64,000 nt of DNA from Caenorhabditis elegans (lineage: Eukaryota; Nematoda; Chromadorea; Rhabditida; Rhabditidae), in contig NC_003282.8 of the NCBI RefSeq assembly GCF_000002985.6, forward strand, positions 12,028,001 to 12,092,000, written 5' to 3'. The notes beneath the pieces were generated by a model. That model saw nothing but the letters and a program-made list of their open reading frames with translations. It was not told the origin of the DNA and did not search any database. The translations under genes were made by a program, and so were the position numbers. The stretch's first letter is position 1, and each line of letters opens with the position of its first letter. Positions 11,225 to 23,496 of this stretch are shown in pieces.

Positions 11225-14200
11225 TCAGTAATCAAAGCGTTGCTGTTGATGGTGCTCATAAATCATTGGAATACCATTGTTGTACATATGTGGAATTGTT
11301 GTCTGATTTGGAGATGGCAACTGGGAAGGTGGCTGAAATAAGGAATTGAATTTCTGAAAACACAACTGAAAATTGCACCAAAGGATTACCTTTGGCGGCG
11401 AGCAGCTCACTCGCATCATCGTATTTGAAGGCGGCAGATGATCGGAATCAGATCGAACCAACTCAAATTGTGATGATCGGGGATAAGTATCGACTGCTGG
11501 CGGACGTACCTTGGCGGGCGGTGGGGAGATCATTGTGGGTCCCATGTTTCGAGCTATCGGAGCTGGAGCCAATGGAATATGGTGAGAACTATCGTAAATT
11601 GATGACGTTTTTCGAATTGGGCCAGGTTGGTATTGATCGTTAATGAAATCAAGTGCCTCATAAAGATCTTGTTTGCTTTTTCCATATGCATTGGCAAGTT
11701 GAACAAAATCCCGTAGGAAATCATCGTCTCGAGTTCCTAATGTTGCTTGAAGACGATTCAATCCACTGAAATTAATTTATTTGATAAAACCAAATGAGTT
11801 GTTTCTAAGAAAATTTCAATTTAAAAAAACCAGTTTTTGAAATTTCCAAATTAAAAATTATCTCGAATTTATCAACAAAAAAAATAAATTTTAGAAAAAA
11901 ATTAAATTTTTTTGAAGTTTGAAAACGATTACACAACCTGCCAAAAAGCTCACAACATTTTTTGCAAGTGATAATATTCAACCAGATTTCAAAAAATCCT
12001 TTCCAAAATTTCCAACAAAAACAAACATCATTTTTCAATCAATAAAATAGTTTCTTTAATAAAATTATTTTTTTAGTTTAATGTTTTGCACAGTATATTT
12101 ACCCTTATTTTCACCAAATCATGTAAAAATGAAAATTAAAACTCACTTTGCATCATTCTCCTCTTGATCAGCAGATGGTGGCTTAACCTTACAAGTGACA
12201 ACTGCAATTCTCATTGCAGTAAATTTGATATGTTGCATTGTATCAATATCTCCCATATGAGTGATATTACTTGAAATCTCTCTGCTCTCCGATGGATTTT
12301 CTGGCTTCACTCCCAACTCTTTTAATGATTCAAGCAATGATTCAATATTGATCACTTCTTCATTCGCTGTCAGAATATACTTGACTTTTTCTGCGTCTGC
12401 AATATCTCGGAGATAATCCTTCAAACATTTCTGTTGGAGTCTCTTCAGGTCCAATGGTTCCAGGTGAATTGGACGAGAAGATCGTGGGTCCAAAGTGTGA
12501 GCCAAAGATTTGACGGTAAAGCAAATGGTTCCTGAAAGCAATCAAAGATCACAAATCACGTTCAGTCTGTCCAATTCGTTCACGCATCTCTCACCGAAAC
12601 AGCAACAATGTCCGTGACACTTTCACTCCTTACTCACCTCCTGTGACAAATGAGAGACGCATGATAAGGGCCGACTTGTGCTTTTCCAACATGTTGTCCA
12701 CTTCCTCGAATTCCATAAAACCCATCAGGAACCCCATTTCCCAAAGTTTTCGCACATTGTTCCTGGTGTCATGGAAGATTTGGAGAAGCTCAAGCATTCC
12801 ACGCCAAACCGAGAATCGAACATTGGTACTGTTGCACTCGTATCGAAGATGTGGACACAATACGTTTTTGAATGTAACTATTTCTGAAAACGAATGCGAG
12901 TTTTAGAAATGTTTTTTTTTTAATTTTTAGTTTCAAAATTTTAATTCTAGTCTACGCCTGTTTTGTGCCTACTCACATGCTTGACCAAATTATTAAATTA
13001 ATTGCTTCGGGAGTTATTAAATACCTAAGTTCACTAAAAAAATAAATAAAACAATATGTAGAAAGGCAGGCAGGTTGCAGGAACGAATGCCTAAAGATAG
13101 GCCTGCCTACCAAAAAATGCCTTATTAGAATATAAACATACGTTGTACACCATTAACTCTTGCTCCATCTTGTCCCGAGCAGCAATCTGGACACTGCAAC
13201 TTGTACTTGAGAAGCTCAAAATCGTTATCAATTAGACTCCTTTGAACATCTGCATTCACTTTGAAATGTTGCTTGAACAAATGCTTGAAATGATCCCAAT
13301 GCATTCCTCCATCAATCCATTGCAAAAGCAAACCATCCTGTGTATTGCACCCATACAGCCAAAAGATTGTTGCAGTGTAAGATGACATCATTCTTTGCAC
13401 CTGACAATCTTGGTTTCTTCTCGTCGCAATTGTAAACGGAAGGGAAAGTGTGTGAGCTGTCGCGAATCTTCCTGATGGTGAGAACATTGTCGCCTTGATG
13501 TGGAAATAGAAGATCGGACGTTTTCCACTTCCATTCTTGTCATTACTTGCCGACGAATTGGTTCCAGATGGAGAAAGATCCTGATACGAACTGTGAATCG
13601 ATTGACGTCCCTTCTGTCGTGTAGTGCACAATAAATGTGGATAGGTGGCTGCCCAGTATCTATTTTTACTGTTATAAACTGGATAGATTATGACACTTTC
13701 TTTGCTGTTCACATCACTCTTCTTGTGTGCAGTATTGTTGGCTGAATCTGAGTTGCTCGCAGCGTTACTTCTTTTAGTTCCAGTTGTTGGTTTCATTGCA
13801 AGAAGAGCTGCAGATGGAACATTTCCGATTGGAGCAGGATGTTGGAGAAGCCGCTGACGGGACATTTCAGATTGAATATGCTCTGCAGTTTCTTCTGATA
13901 CAACTTGAATCTCGAAATCTTTGAAGACAACTCCACGTGCAAGAGCTCCGCAGTTCATTCTAAAAATAAGTAAATTGATTTAGAACTTGCAATTTCGGTT
14001 AAAAAATAAAAATCTTTTAAAACTCACGCGAACAAGTTGTTGGTGACCAAAATAGCACTTGTCGATGGTTCAGTAGCCAAAACACAGTTGGACATGAGAA
14101 GCTCTAAAGCAGCAAAAACAGCTTCAGACATATGAACGACTGGATCAAAATTGAAGAACTTCTTATTAACAGTCAAATCATAACGGAATCCTTGAAGTCT

Positions 14201-15454
14201 TGCACCAAGAACTGCCAAGACATATGTCATGTTTGAATAGAACGACACAAGATTCTCAATGGAACATCCCTGATCTTTCACTTGATCTCTCATCCTCTCC
14301 ACTTGAACCAATCTGACCTGTTGCCACAGAGCCATACAATTCTTGTTGCAGAAGGTTTTATATTGTTCAAGGCAAGGAACAAGAATATCATCTCCGAACG
14401 TTTGCAAATGAATTCTGAAGTTTTCCACATCATCAGGTGTTTGATACATTGCAGAGTTCATTTGTCGGTACAATCCATGAAGACTCATCATTGTCTGATT
14501 CATTTTATCCCTCAACATGACATATTCTGGATCCATTTCATTTGTGGATGGGAATGGCAAGAAGTCTCTTGAATAGTTAACAAGTTCGACGAGAGCCTGA
14601 TTCAACCGCGAGTAGATCATTTTATCCTCATTTGAGACCACAACTTGTGACAGGCTGTTCTGAAGACGGTTTGTAATACACAAGACATTCCACGTAAGCA
14701 TCGTCCATTCCTCATAAAAGTCCTGTCCACGTTGATGATTGTTGTTCTGCTTGATTCGGTTGACACGTCCATCGATTTCGGTAAGGAGCTTGCAGATCAG
14801 ATTTTTCACCTGGAAATGTGAAGTTCAATATCAGGTATCAAGCATTAGATCTTTTGAGCGCGCGAAAAGAAGAGTGAGCCGGCCAATCAACGACATTAGC
14901 CACGCCCTTAGCGCATCGATGATTGGCCGGCAAATCTTTTAATTGGCGGAAATTTGAACTTGTGGATGTTTTGTTTCAAATTTTTCTGAATGACCTAATG
15001 ACTAAAAACTTTGAAAACATGCAAAAAATTAGTTTTAATTTTATAATCCAACTTAAATTTAGCGAACCACAATTCTCAGATCTCCAATATGGTAAATTTT
15101 TCGTACTTTTTGTTCACAAACGGCTACAATACCCCATTATAGGATCTAGAATTCCTCTAAAATTCCTGACTACATAATACGATTTCCCGCCCATCGTATG
15201 ATTTGTGGTTGGTCATTTACGGTCTTATGTCTCTCTGTTAAGACGTGTTGTGCGCTCTTTGCTCTCTGCATCTTACCCACATTATTTTCAGACAACTGAC
15301 GTACGCTAGAAAAGGTCAACAAATTAAAGAAACATACCTTTTGCATTCTTTGTTCCTCACTATCCGGAATCGGTGGATCATAGTGTCGTTGGACACCATG
15401 CCACATACAAAACAGATCGTACAGCAATTTTTGAAATACATCATTCGGAACCAT
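11225..15454 (-). CDS. STAT-family transcription factor, divergent, about 943 aa
   Basis: Seven exons keep one frame: 15454-15338, 14809-14028, 13959-13142, 12883-12638, 12531-12147, 11765-11390 and 11332-11225. Exon 2 encodes a helical region fitting the STAT coiled-coil domain (about residues 40-300). Exon 3 holds the DNA-binding domain; SLPFTIATRR followed by ATIFWLYG resembles the STAT LP-hhxIS...AWASILWYN core. Exon 4 has the linker and start of SH2 (LWEMGFLMGFM, like LWNDGCIMGFI), then ALIMRLSFVTGG, where the Arg fits the phosphotyrosine-binding residue. Exon 5 continues SH2 (TICFTV, HLEPLDLKRLQ, VKYIL). Family: cytokine-type or stress-activated nuclear factors. About 230 residues follow the SH2, with no obvious tyrosine in the usual place just after it; the tail is Pro/Gln-rich and ends RFDY. 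I know of sta-1 and sta-2 but could not assign this gene to either. Confidence 0.75.
14876..14937. promoter_or_regulatory. Inverted pair of CCAAT boxes in STAT-gene intron 1
   Basis: GCCGGCCAATCA at about 14879 and TGATTGGCCGGC at about 14921 form a 12-bp inverted repeat around a GC-rich spacer. Each half holds a CCAAT core (NF-Y type site). It lies in the 528-bp first intron, so it could be an intronic promoter or enhancer; that role is inferred. Confidence 0.4.
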
Positions 15455-16364
15455 TGTTGATGTATTATTGATTGGAAGATTTGAAGAGATCCTTATTGAT
15501 TGAATTGTCTATAAAAGACTGATGAAACAGATTGACACCCGAATTGAATGACAGATTTGGAGGGGAAGGTTCTACTTTTAGAGAATGAGTTCCATGCCAG
15601 AATCAAAAAATGAACCTTTATTTGTTTGAGAGTGTGCGGCGGGAGTTAGGCTGGCGCCCGCTTTTGACGGGGGCCGTCCGGGCGAAAGAAACTCAAGAGC
15701 GATCGGTGACGACTTCGCGCAACTCGAGTAACTACCTGTAAAATGTTGAAAACTTAGTGGAAAAAACTATGAAGGAGAGAAAAAGTTTTGGAAGAAGTAA
15801 AATTTACAGCAAGAATCGCAAAAGAATCTCACAAGCGGGCCAACTTAATAAAATTAAAAATATTTCAATAATATGAACATGTCCAAAGAAAACATTTTTA
15901 ACATGAAGAACAATTTAAAAATAAACGAAAAAGTTTGCTGGGAAATTGGATTTTTTGAATTAATAAAAAGAAATCGAGATATGAGCTGCCAAAAACGGAT
16001 CGCAAAAATGTAAGAAATCGACGACAAATCATCTTGGATAACCGTCGTAAATTTTAGGAAGGTTCAAGTTCAAATAGTCATGCACCATGATAAAAAAAAT
16101 GTTGCTTTATAAACAAATGCATCGAAAATCAAACTTCGATCAGACTATATATCGAAACAATTCCAAAGCGGAGTTTTATTATCTGATAAGAATTGTAACA
16201 CTGAGAAAAAATTCGGAAGCTATCGGTTGTCTGGAATAAGTTTTATTTGAAATACCGCAACTCCCTTGCAACCCAGATTCAAAATTTGAAACCTTATATC
16301 TCGGGTTTCTCTGTCTGTATCAAAAAAAAGGTCAACTGCTAAATTTATCAAAATTTATTTGTCG

Positions 16365-16610
16365 TATTTGAAATTTTTCAGATAGTTCTAATATTGATCA
16401 AAATAAACGATGTCCAAGTGGAATTCAAGATCAATACTTTGACAGCACATATCTCGGCTGCCTTTAGCTTTATCAAAAAACTTTTAACTGTAACAATGTA
16501 GACAAATATCTGGAACAAACTTTTTCTGTTGAAAATGTTTTGATACAAAATAATGACAACGGAGGTATAGGCTGTCAAAGTAGAGCAAACGGGATGCAAG
16601 ATTATAGAAA
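16365..16610. repeat. MITE-related sequence
   Basis: It carries the block CTTTGACAGCACATATCTCGG and, near the other end, CTGTCAAAGTAGAGC, which recur at 37540-37680 and 38010-38160 as TTTGACAGCTGATATCTCAG and GTCAAAGTGGAGC. Terminal inverted repeats are less clear than in the 37.5-kb copy. Confidence 0.45.
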
Positions 16611-19359
16611 AAAATACGAGGAATTATTAGAACTTGTCAAGTTGGGCATCAAAATTTTATTTTGAATGTTTCATAGGATTATGAAAAGCAAAAATAAGTT
16701 CAAAAGTGACAAAATTGAATCGTTAAAGAAAATTAAAAAAGAAAAATTTGCAGCAATAGATAGTAAGATGTTCAATGCACTTTAGTCTCTATGCAAACAA
16801 ACTATTTTGCAAAATGTTTTTGCAGTCAAAAAGCGACACAAGACAAGAAAAAGAAGACTGAACTGTGAGCAGAATAACAGAACAGGTATACCGAGCAGAC
16901 GGGCCATGATGAGAGAGAGAGAGAGACTGTACAGAGATTGGGGACACCGAGAAAACTAGACAAGACTGTAATAAAGTGTGGGTGGAAAGGGTAGATGAAC
17001 AGATTGAGAAAGAGAAAACGCTCTGCCTGCCGCACACACATTCAATCTATCTCGATCTGGGAAATGAAGAGTCTGGCACTGTGCCAAAAAATGTTTCGAT
17101 CAATGAAGATGAAATGGACAATGAATGGAAACAAATGGAAACAAGATAAGCAGAGAGAACAGGAGAAACATACAAACGATATTTACGAGAGATGATATGG
17201 TGTTGAGAAAATGAAGAATGTGAATAAGGATATCGAAGGGCATGTGTACTACGTCTCACGAAAAATGAAAATCTGATCAGTACACACACTAACATTTAAC
17301 ACCCAATTATTTGGGTTTTGATCATTTGTTATCAGTTATGATATTAAATTGGCATGAGATGGCAACATTTTCCACTTTTAGCGGGAAGAGCAGTTGCATA
17401 TTTGGAAGAGGTCACAATTGTTACTTGTAACACGAATCGACGGATTCATTTGAGAATTGTTTTTGAGAGATGAGGAGGTCAAGGAAATGTGGGAGTTTTC
17501 TATAGTATGCTGTTGTACCCATGAACTGGGTATTACATAATGATTATTGATGATTGCATCATTCTAACAATATGTAGTTTAGAGAACATTTGTGAAGTTC
17601 TTATGCAAGTCGTGACTGTTCTCACAAAACAGCAATCAATAAACTTCAGTCAAAAATAGATGATGGTACCTGATGAACAGTCTATTTGATAGGTTAATTT
17701 AAGAATTTTTTTTAATTAAAAAAAAAAAAAAACTAAAATCATCCCTTTCTCTAAAAAATGAACGGCTTGCATTTTAAATTTTAGATGTTGCACTTTTCAT
17801 AGGGTACAGTAGAGTCGGTGTGGATACATTAAGAAGTTCAAAATGCACGAATTCAAAATAAAACACATACAATTTTTTTTCGGATTTTGGCAAATTGCTC
17901 AAATTTTCGACAAAATTGGGAAAATTTAATGCTACATTATCATACTACCTTCAGAGTTGCCAATTTTCGACATAGGTACAAAACTCCTGTCTGCCTTAAT
18001 ATGTGCATAAGGCGACCTCGTGCCTATTCTCAAAGCGTAGGTAGGTATGTTTTTCACAAAAAAAATATTGCCGACCATCGAAGCTTTACAGAGCTGAAAC
18101 TAATAAGTATAGTAGTAAAACTTGTACTATTCAAAAGTTTTGAATAGTTATAGTTTTCCATAAACTTTGAAACTGGAAGATTAACTGATGAAATGAGAAA
18201 AGTTTTGTTATAGTCGCTAAAATTTATACGGTAGAATTATAAAAAAATAGAAAAAATTATACTGATCGTTAGTTATTGATGTTCTTATATTGAAAACAAG
18301 TCTAAAATAAAACTTTTGAATACACAATTGAATAGGATGTTCTTCACTAAACTTTCAAATTTGTTGGCTTTACCTACCAATTTAAAAAGTTCCTATGAAT
18401 ATATACCGGAGATTCTTCTATTAGAAATGCATGCAATTACTCACAATTACAGAAGAGAAAATAAATATTTTGTAAATTGGAACATCTTCGATAAAACAAA
18501 ACAACTGAAAGTGAGATAGGTAAAATAAAAATTTTAAAAAATTGTACTCAAAATAATAATCAAAAAGAAGTAAAGGAAACTTCATGTGATTGTGAATGGG
18601 AATAAATGGTGATATTCACCTAGATTAAAATAAAAAGACGCACGCTCCTACGAATTTAACATTTTTCGCAAAAAATCGAGAATTGTCGCCGTGATCAGCC
18701 ATCTTCCGATCTCTCTGGTCTCCTCGTGGTTCTATCAGTCACATGATATCTTTTTTATCAATATTTTTTAAAGTTAAAACACACTACTCCTAGACTGTAT
18801 TACGGTAAAAACGGGGAGACTACGGACTTTGCGGACCTAGTTGCCTACCGTATCCATCAGGTGTTTGCCATCTTCGGAGTCATAAACACAATAGTATGTT
18901 TATGTTACTTTAGGTAGAATGTATGTAAAAGACCATACGTGTGTGTGTGTGTGTACTGATTACGGTTCAACCGAGACACCCGTCCTCCTCTTCTGTTGCC
19001 GTACAAGTTGCCATCTATCTTGTCTGTGTCTTGTTCATTTCATATTATCCTATCACATCTCTACAAAAACGGCCTCTATCAGTGACCCGTCCCGCTGCTG
19101 GCCGGTTTTGCGTGTTTGACACAAAAAAATTGGCATGATAATAATAATAGCGACACGAAGAGCGAGAAGAGCGAGGTGAGGGAGAAACATTCGGTCAATA
19201 GTGGTAAATTAGCATATATTATATGTATACAGGGGAGCGAATATGGAAATTTTTATTAGTCACCAGCGCGATGCAAAACATATCATTTTTGGAGCATTGT
19301 TCCATTTTTATGTTTCATTTTTTTAGAACTGAAATATTTATTAATATCCAGAAGCGGCA

Positions 19360-19720
19360 ATTTGGGGTTATTGTGCCAAAAACAAATTGCCCGGTCTCGA
19401 CTCGCGTCTTCAAAGAGTACTGTAGTTGCAAAATTTTGTCGCTGCGAAGTTTTCATCGACTTTTTATAATTTTTCGTTAAATAGTTTTTTGCTAGGTGTA
19501 TGTACTACTAAAAAGTTAAATATTAAATACACAGAAATTTTAAATAAACCATGAAAAAACTACGAAAAATCGATAAAATTCCACACAAAGTTTGAAATTA
19601 CAGTAACCTTTAATAGCGAACGCATTTTCGCATTTAACAAAAAAATTGCTGTCGTGTCGAGACCGATTATCGTATTTTTGGAGCAACATCGCAAAATTTC
19701 CCGTCTGGACAATATGCAGA
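19360..19720. repeat. Palindromic repeat family copy C
   Basis: The left arm has TGCCCGGTCTCGACTCG and TTCAAAGAGTACTGTAG; the right arm has GAAATTACAGTAACCTTTAA and GTGTCGAGACCGATTATCGT. It lies between the STAT and APMAP-like genes. Confidence 0.7.
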
Positions 19721-20267
19721 CCTGAAACTTGAGTCTGGTCTCGCAACGACTTGTGATTTGGCACTTGCGCCTTTAAGAAACTCTCACTACGGTAGACAAT
19801 TAATTTTTGCCTCAAATTTCTGAATTAGATTTTTATTTGTTATGTGTTTGACTCATAATCGGAAATGATTTATTTATTTATTTAACTATAAGTATTTTTA
19901 TTTAAGTATATGTACATACGTCAATAAATTATTCACTTCAAGAACAACTTTTTTAAAAATAATTTCACTTGTTTTGTTCACATATTTTTGCAACAGAATC
20001 TGTTCCCTCAAAATTCCGTTCACAAATTAAAAAAATTACAATTGGAATAGAAAAATATCCTAGCTTCATCTTCGATACGTCGCGATACCATCTTTGGTTC
20101 TTTGCAAATGTTTGCTTCCAAAAGTGACCTCTCCTACAATACCTGCGTCTCAAAAATGTAAACACACTTCACCGTTCTATTCGCCTTTCTCAATACCAGT
20201 CACCCGCTTTTTCTTACTCATACTCATCGTTTCCTACAAAAATTTTATTATTCAGCTTCAGAAACAG

Positions 20268-21859
20268 ATGAAGAAATCAGACGGAAGCGTCAGAAGAAGA
20301 CGTGGAGAAGATGATGACGGTGGAAGAGTGGTACCACTGCCAGAGAAGAAACATAAAAAGGTTCCGAAGTCACAGAAACCTGGATTAATTCTCCGGATTC
20401 TGGGAAGCACACCGGTGAAAATCGTGCTCGGACTTCTGGGATCTTTGATTATCGCAGGCCTTCTGACGAATCGGATCATCAATGCACCCATCAAAGCAGT
20501 CGAGTTTGAGTATGTTTTATTAGAATTCTTAACATTTATTTATTCAATTTTTTTTCAGTCTCGGCGACAAGATTCCGTTGGAAGGAGTTCTTGCTGTCAA
20601 TAAGCGACTAACCGATGCAGAACTTCTCCTTGTAGATCAAGTATACGGCCCGGAGTCACTTGTTCTTGACGAGAAAAATAGTAAACTGTATGCTGGATTC
20701 AAGACTGGAATAATTGCGGAAATCGATATGAAAGAAGGAAGAGAAAAGATTGTTCATGCTGTTCAACTTGCTCAGGGAAATCATGATTGTGATGGTTCCT
20801 ACAAAAAAATGAATTTGTGTGGGCGTCCGCTCGGATTGAGGTTAGATGTAGATGGGGTGGGGGGGGGGGGGGCGGGGGGGAAGAATCTTTCTTTATTATC
20901 ATTGTGATAAGATAAGATATGCAAATTCGATTCGTCATGAGTACAACAAATCAAATATTTTGAAAGTGAAGAGATATTAATGTCGGGGTTTCATGATTTG
21001 CTTTTTAAAAATAAATTTTGTTAATACAAATATTTTCAGATTGAGCGACGTCGGCGAGCTGGTCATTGCTGATGCGTATTTGGGATTGTTCGCTATAAAT
21101 TGGCAAGAGGAGAAAGTTGTGAAAATCCTCGGAGCTGGAGAATTGCCTGCAAACAACGAAAATGCTGCTCCAATCAAATATTTGAATGATTTGGATATTC
21201 TTCCCGATGGAAGAGTTATTTTCACCGAATCATCAACGAAATTCGACGATCGTGATTTCATTCTGGATCTCTTCGAACATCGTCCAAATGGTCGTCTCTT
21301 GATTTATGATCCAAGAAAGAAAGATTTGAGAGTACTGAAAGATGGGCTATATTTCCCGAATGGAGTTCAATTAAGCATTGAAAAAGGAATGGGAAAGAAT
21401 GCTCCATGGCGGGTGCTCTACAGTGAAATGGGATTAGCTCGAGTTATGCAGATTTGGGTTCCAAGAGATCATTATTCAACAGCACCTGTTAAAACTTCAC
21501 CGCTTATTGAAAATCTTCCTGGATATCCGGATAACATTCGTCTTACAAAATCCGGGCACCTTCTCATTCCAATCGCATCACATCGTTCCGAAGAAGACCG
21601 ATTCCTTGAACAAAATCCATCAGTTCGAGAATTTATCACTAAAATTCTATCTCCACAAGCTCTTGGATATGTTGCTAATTATGTCGCTGATGTAGAAGGT
21701 CTTGTTATCAAAGTCAACACGGAAACTGGTCAAATCATCGAGTCGTATCATGATCAAACAGGACGAGTTGAAGCCGTCTCAATTGCGATTGACGATGGAA
21801 AAGGAAGAATGCTTCTGGGAAGTGATGTTAACTATTATATTGCTCGAGCTAAACTTTGA
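20268..21859 (+). CDS. APMAP/strictosidine-synthase-like membrane protein
   Basis: Exons 20268-20509, 20559-20840 and 21040-21859 join to 447 aa. The ATG at 20268 follows a TTATTCAG acceptor by 12 bases. Residues 1-40 are strongly basic, followed by one membrane segment (about 52-68, KIVLGLLGSLIIAGLL), so it is probably a type II anchor with the rest in the lumen or outside. The remainder is a six-bladed beta-propeller of the adipocyte plasma membrane-associated protein type: YGPESLVLD, the GLR-LSDVGELVIADAYLGL block across the exon 2/3 junction, YLNDLDILPDG, and FPNGVQLS. Animal APMAPs have been linked to arylesterase-like activity and adipocyte differentiation; the worm role is not evident from sequence. 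Its 3' end converges on the GT31 gene. Confidence 0.88.
20854..20880 (+). repeat. Poly-G tract in APMAP-like intron 2
   Basis: The plus strand has GGGGT, then 14 consecutive G, one C and seven more G, starting 13 bases into the intron. This matches the G-tract class that in C. elegans needs the FANCJ-like helicase DOG-1 for stable replication, and it can form a G-quadruplex. Confidence 0.85.
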
Positions 21860-21931
21860 ATATTTAATTTTTATTTCTTACGATCTCTATTGATATGTTG
21901 AAAATTATATGAAAAAAATTCAAAATACAAT

Positions 21932-23196
21932 TTATTCGAACCCGTTTAACTGGCTATACTCGTATTCAAGATCTTTCCTGGCATATCCATGAACTGCAAT
22001 TACACCATCATCCCATTCTTTTTGAGACACTCGTCGACACCAGAAGATGAAGTTCTCATTATGAGTTGCTGCGACATTCACTGTTTTGGCGAGAATACCC
22101 GTAAAGACATCATCGAATGGAAACATTTTCAGTTTTCTAATTGAATTTCTGAATCGCGCAATGGTTTCGGAAGTGAGGAAGACAGCGCCAGCGGAGACGT
22201 ATGGAGGATATCGTGAAAATGGATACTCATTCAGCGAAATCTGTAACTTGTAATAATTTGGAAATAGGTTTTTTTTTTACTTGAAGCACTTACGCTGTGT
22301 TTGTGGATCTTAAGCCTGAATGGTGACGTGTCAAATACGAAGCCTTCGTAAACAAGTTCCTCTTTTTGTTTAGTTTTTGCGAATTTTACAAGATTTGGGA
22401 TATGTACCAAATAATCGTCATCTACCAGAAAGGTAAAGTCTGGAGAAGAGCATTGATTTGGATTCGCAGCGTAGTCAATGGCGCCAAACAACTGAAATTA
22501 GGTTTTTATTGAGAAAAGTGTTCAAGAAAACAAACTTTTAAGGTATTGTTCCGATATGAATCTATGTCTGATATTGCAAGAATATCCTTATACTTCTCCG
22601 ATTCTACATCAATTCTTCTCATTATCTCCATATTTTCCACTCTTCCCACAATGAAGATTGGCATAACTTCGACTCCATCAATCATTCGAAACACTCCCCA
22701 CGTCTTTCTTACTGACTCTCGCATCTGAATATTGTTTTTTTTAAATAGAAATTTGATTTTCTGCAAATACTAACCGGTCCATTTTTCGCACTTGACTTGA
22801 TTATAATAATAATAATCTTTTGTCCATTGCCAGAAAATTTGCACTGTGGATATTTTGTAAACTTGCTTCGCAATTGTAAATTACGCGTTTCCAGTGGCCA
22901 ACTGAAGTCACCAAAACTCGTCTGAAAAATATAATCATTATGTTTAAATAATTTTTTCTGGCGTATAAAGTACCTCTCTAAACTTATCCACAACTCCAAG
23001 TACCCATAGAAGAAAAATCGTAATCGTGAAAATTAAAAGCTTTTGAAACGAAGAAAGTTCATGATATTTTCTGAAATGAAATTAAATATTTATGCGAAAT
23101 TGAAGAGCAAAGCAATACTTCTTAAAGCTTTGAGATTTTTCAAGCGTATCCACAGAGAATTTCCTACCTTTTCAAAATCCGCACGCATAAAAACAT
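21932..23196 (-). CDS. Beta-1,3-glycosyltransferase, GT31 family
   Basis: Six exons: 23196-23168, 23070-22974, 22921-22775, 22724-22536, 22491-22294 and 22240-21932, giving 322 aa in one frame. A type II membrane anchor sits near residues 20-36 (LLIFTITIFLLWVLGVV). GT31 hallmarks appear in order: IIIIIIKSSAKNG joined to MRESVRKTWG across the exon 3/4 junction (like KS...RR-x-IRKTWG), DIDSYRNNTLK, then FTFLVDDDYLVH with the DDD metal-binding motif, and YPPYVSAGAVFLTS. These enzymes work in the Golgi, adding Gal, GlcNAc or GalNAc in beta-1,3 linkage; donor and acceptor cannot be read from sequence. The first exon is only 29 nt and depends on the donor AAAAG|GTAGG, so the exact N-terminus is the weakest part. 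It is divergent from spt-5. Confidence 0.85.
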
Positions 23197-23496
23197 TAAA
23201 ATGTTAAATAAATATATATTTAATGCGCGGCAAGTTGTGGGTTTTGGACGTGAACACCAGATTGCGTACCGGGCATCGGAACCGACGACAATTTATTTCT
23301 TCTTCATTTTCTTCTTCTTTTTTGCGCTTAATTTCTTCTAATCATTTATACCTATAAAGTTAATCATTTTTTCAATTGATTGATTTACTTCTTGCCTAAT
23401 TTTCTGAATTTTTAAGCGTTGTCCTAAATCACACGCGTTCCTCCTCATTTCTCTGCCCCAAGTTATTTGAAATTTACTTAAATGTTTCAGTTAGCA
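23197..23496. promoter_or_regulatory. Shared upstream region of the GT31 gene and spt-5
   Basis: These 300 bp separate two divergent start codons. A TGTTTCAG acceptor at 23483-23490 lies just before the spt-5 ATG. A TTCTTCTTCATTTTCTTCTTC pyrimidine tract and the GC-rich GTACCGGGCATCGGAACCG stretch are visible; no specific factor site is claimed. Confidence 0.5.

Larger units (their letters stand above)
15455..20267. other. Large intergenic region between the STAT and APMAP-like genes
   Basis: About 4.8 kb between divergent genes. It contains a GC-rich block at about 15640-15735 (probable STAT promoter or a non-coding 5' exon), MITE-like sequence near 16365-16610, a purine-rich block at 16840-17290, a TGCCTAC-rich patch near 17985-18060, a short GT run near 18938-18954 and palindromic repeat copy C. 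No supported protein gene was found. Confidence 0.5.

Noticed and set aside
16840-17290. Overlapping long frames on both strands
   Set aside because: The plus strand is purine-rich with a GA repeat, which removes stop codons in several frames at once; no splice structure or family similarity supports any of them.
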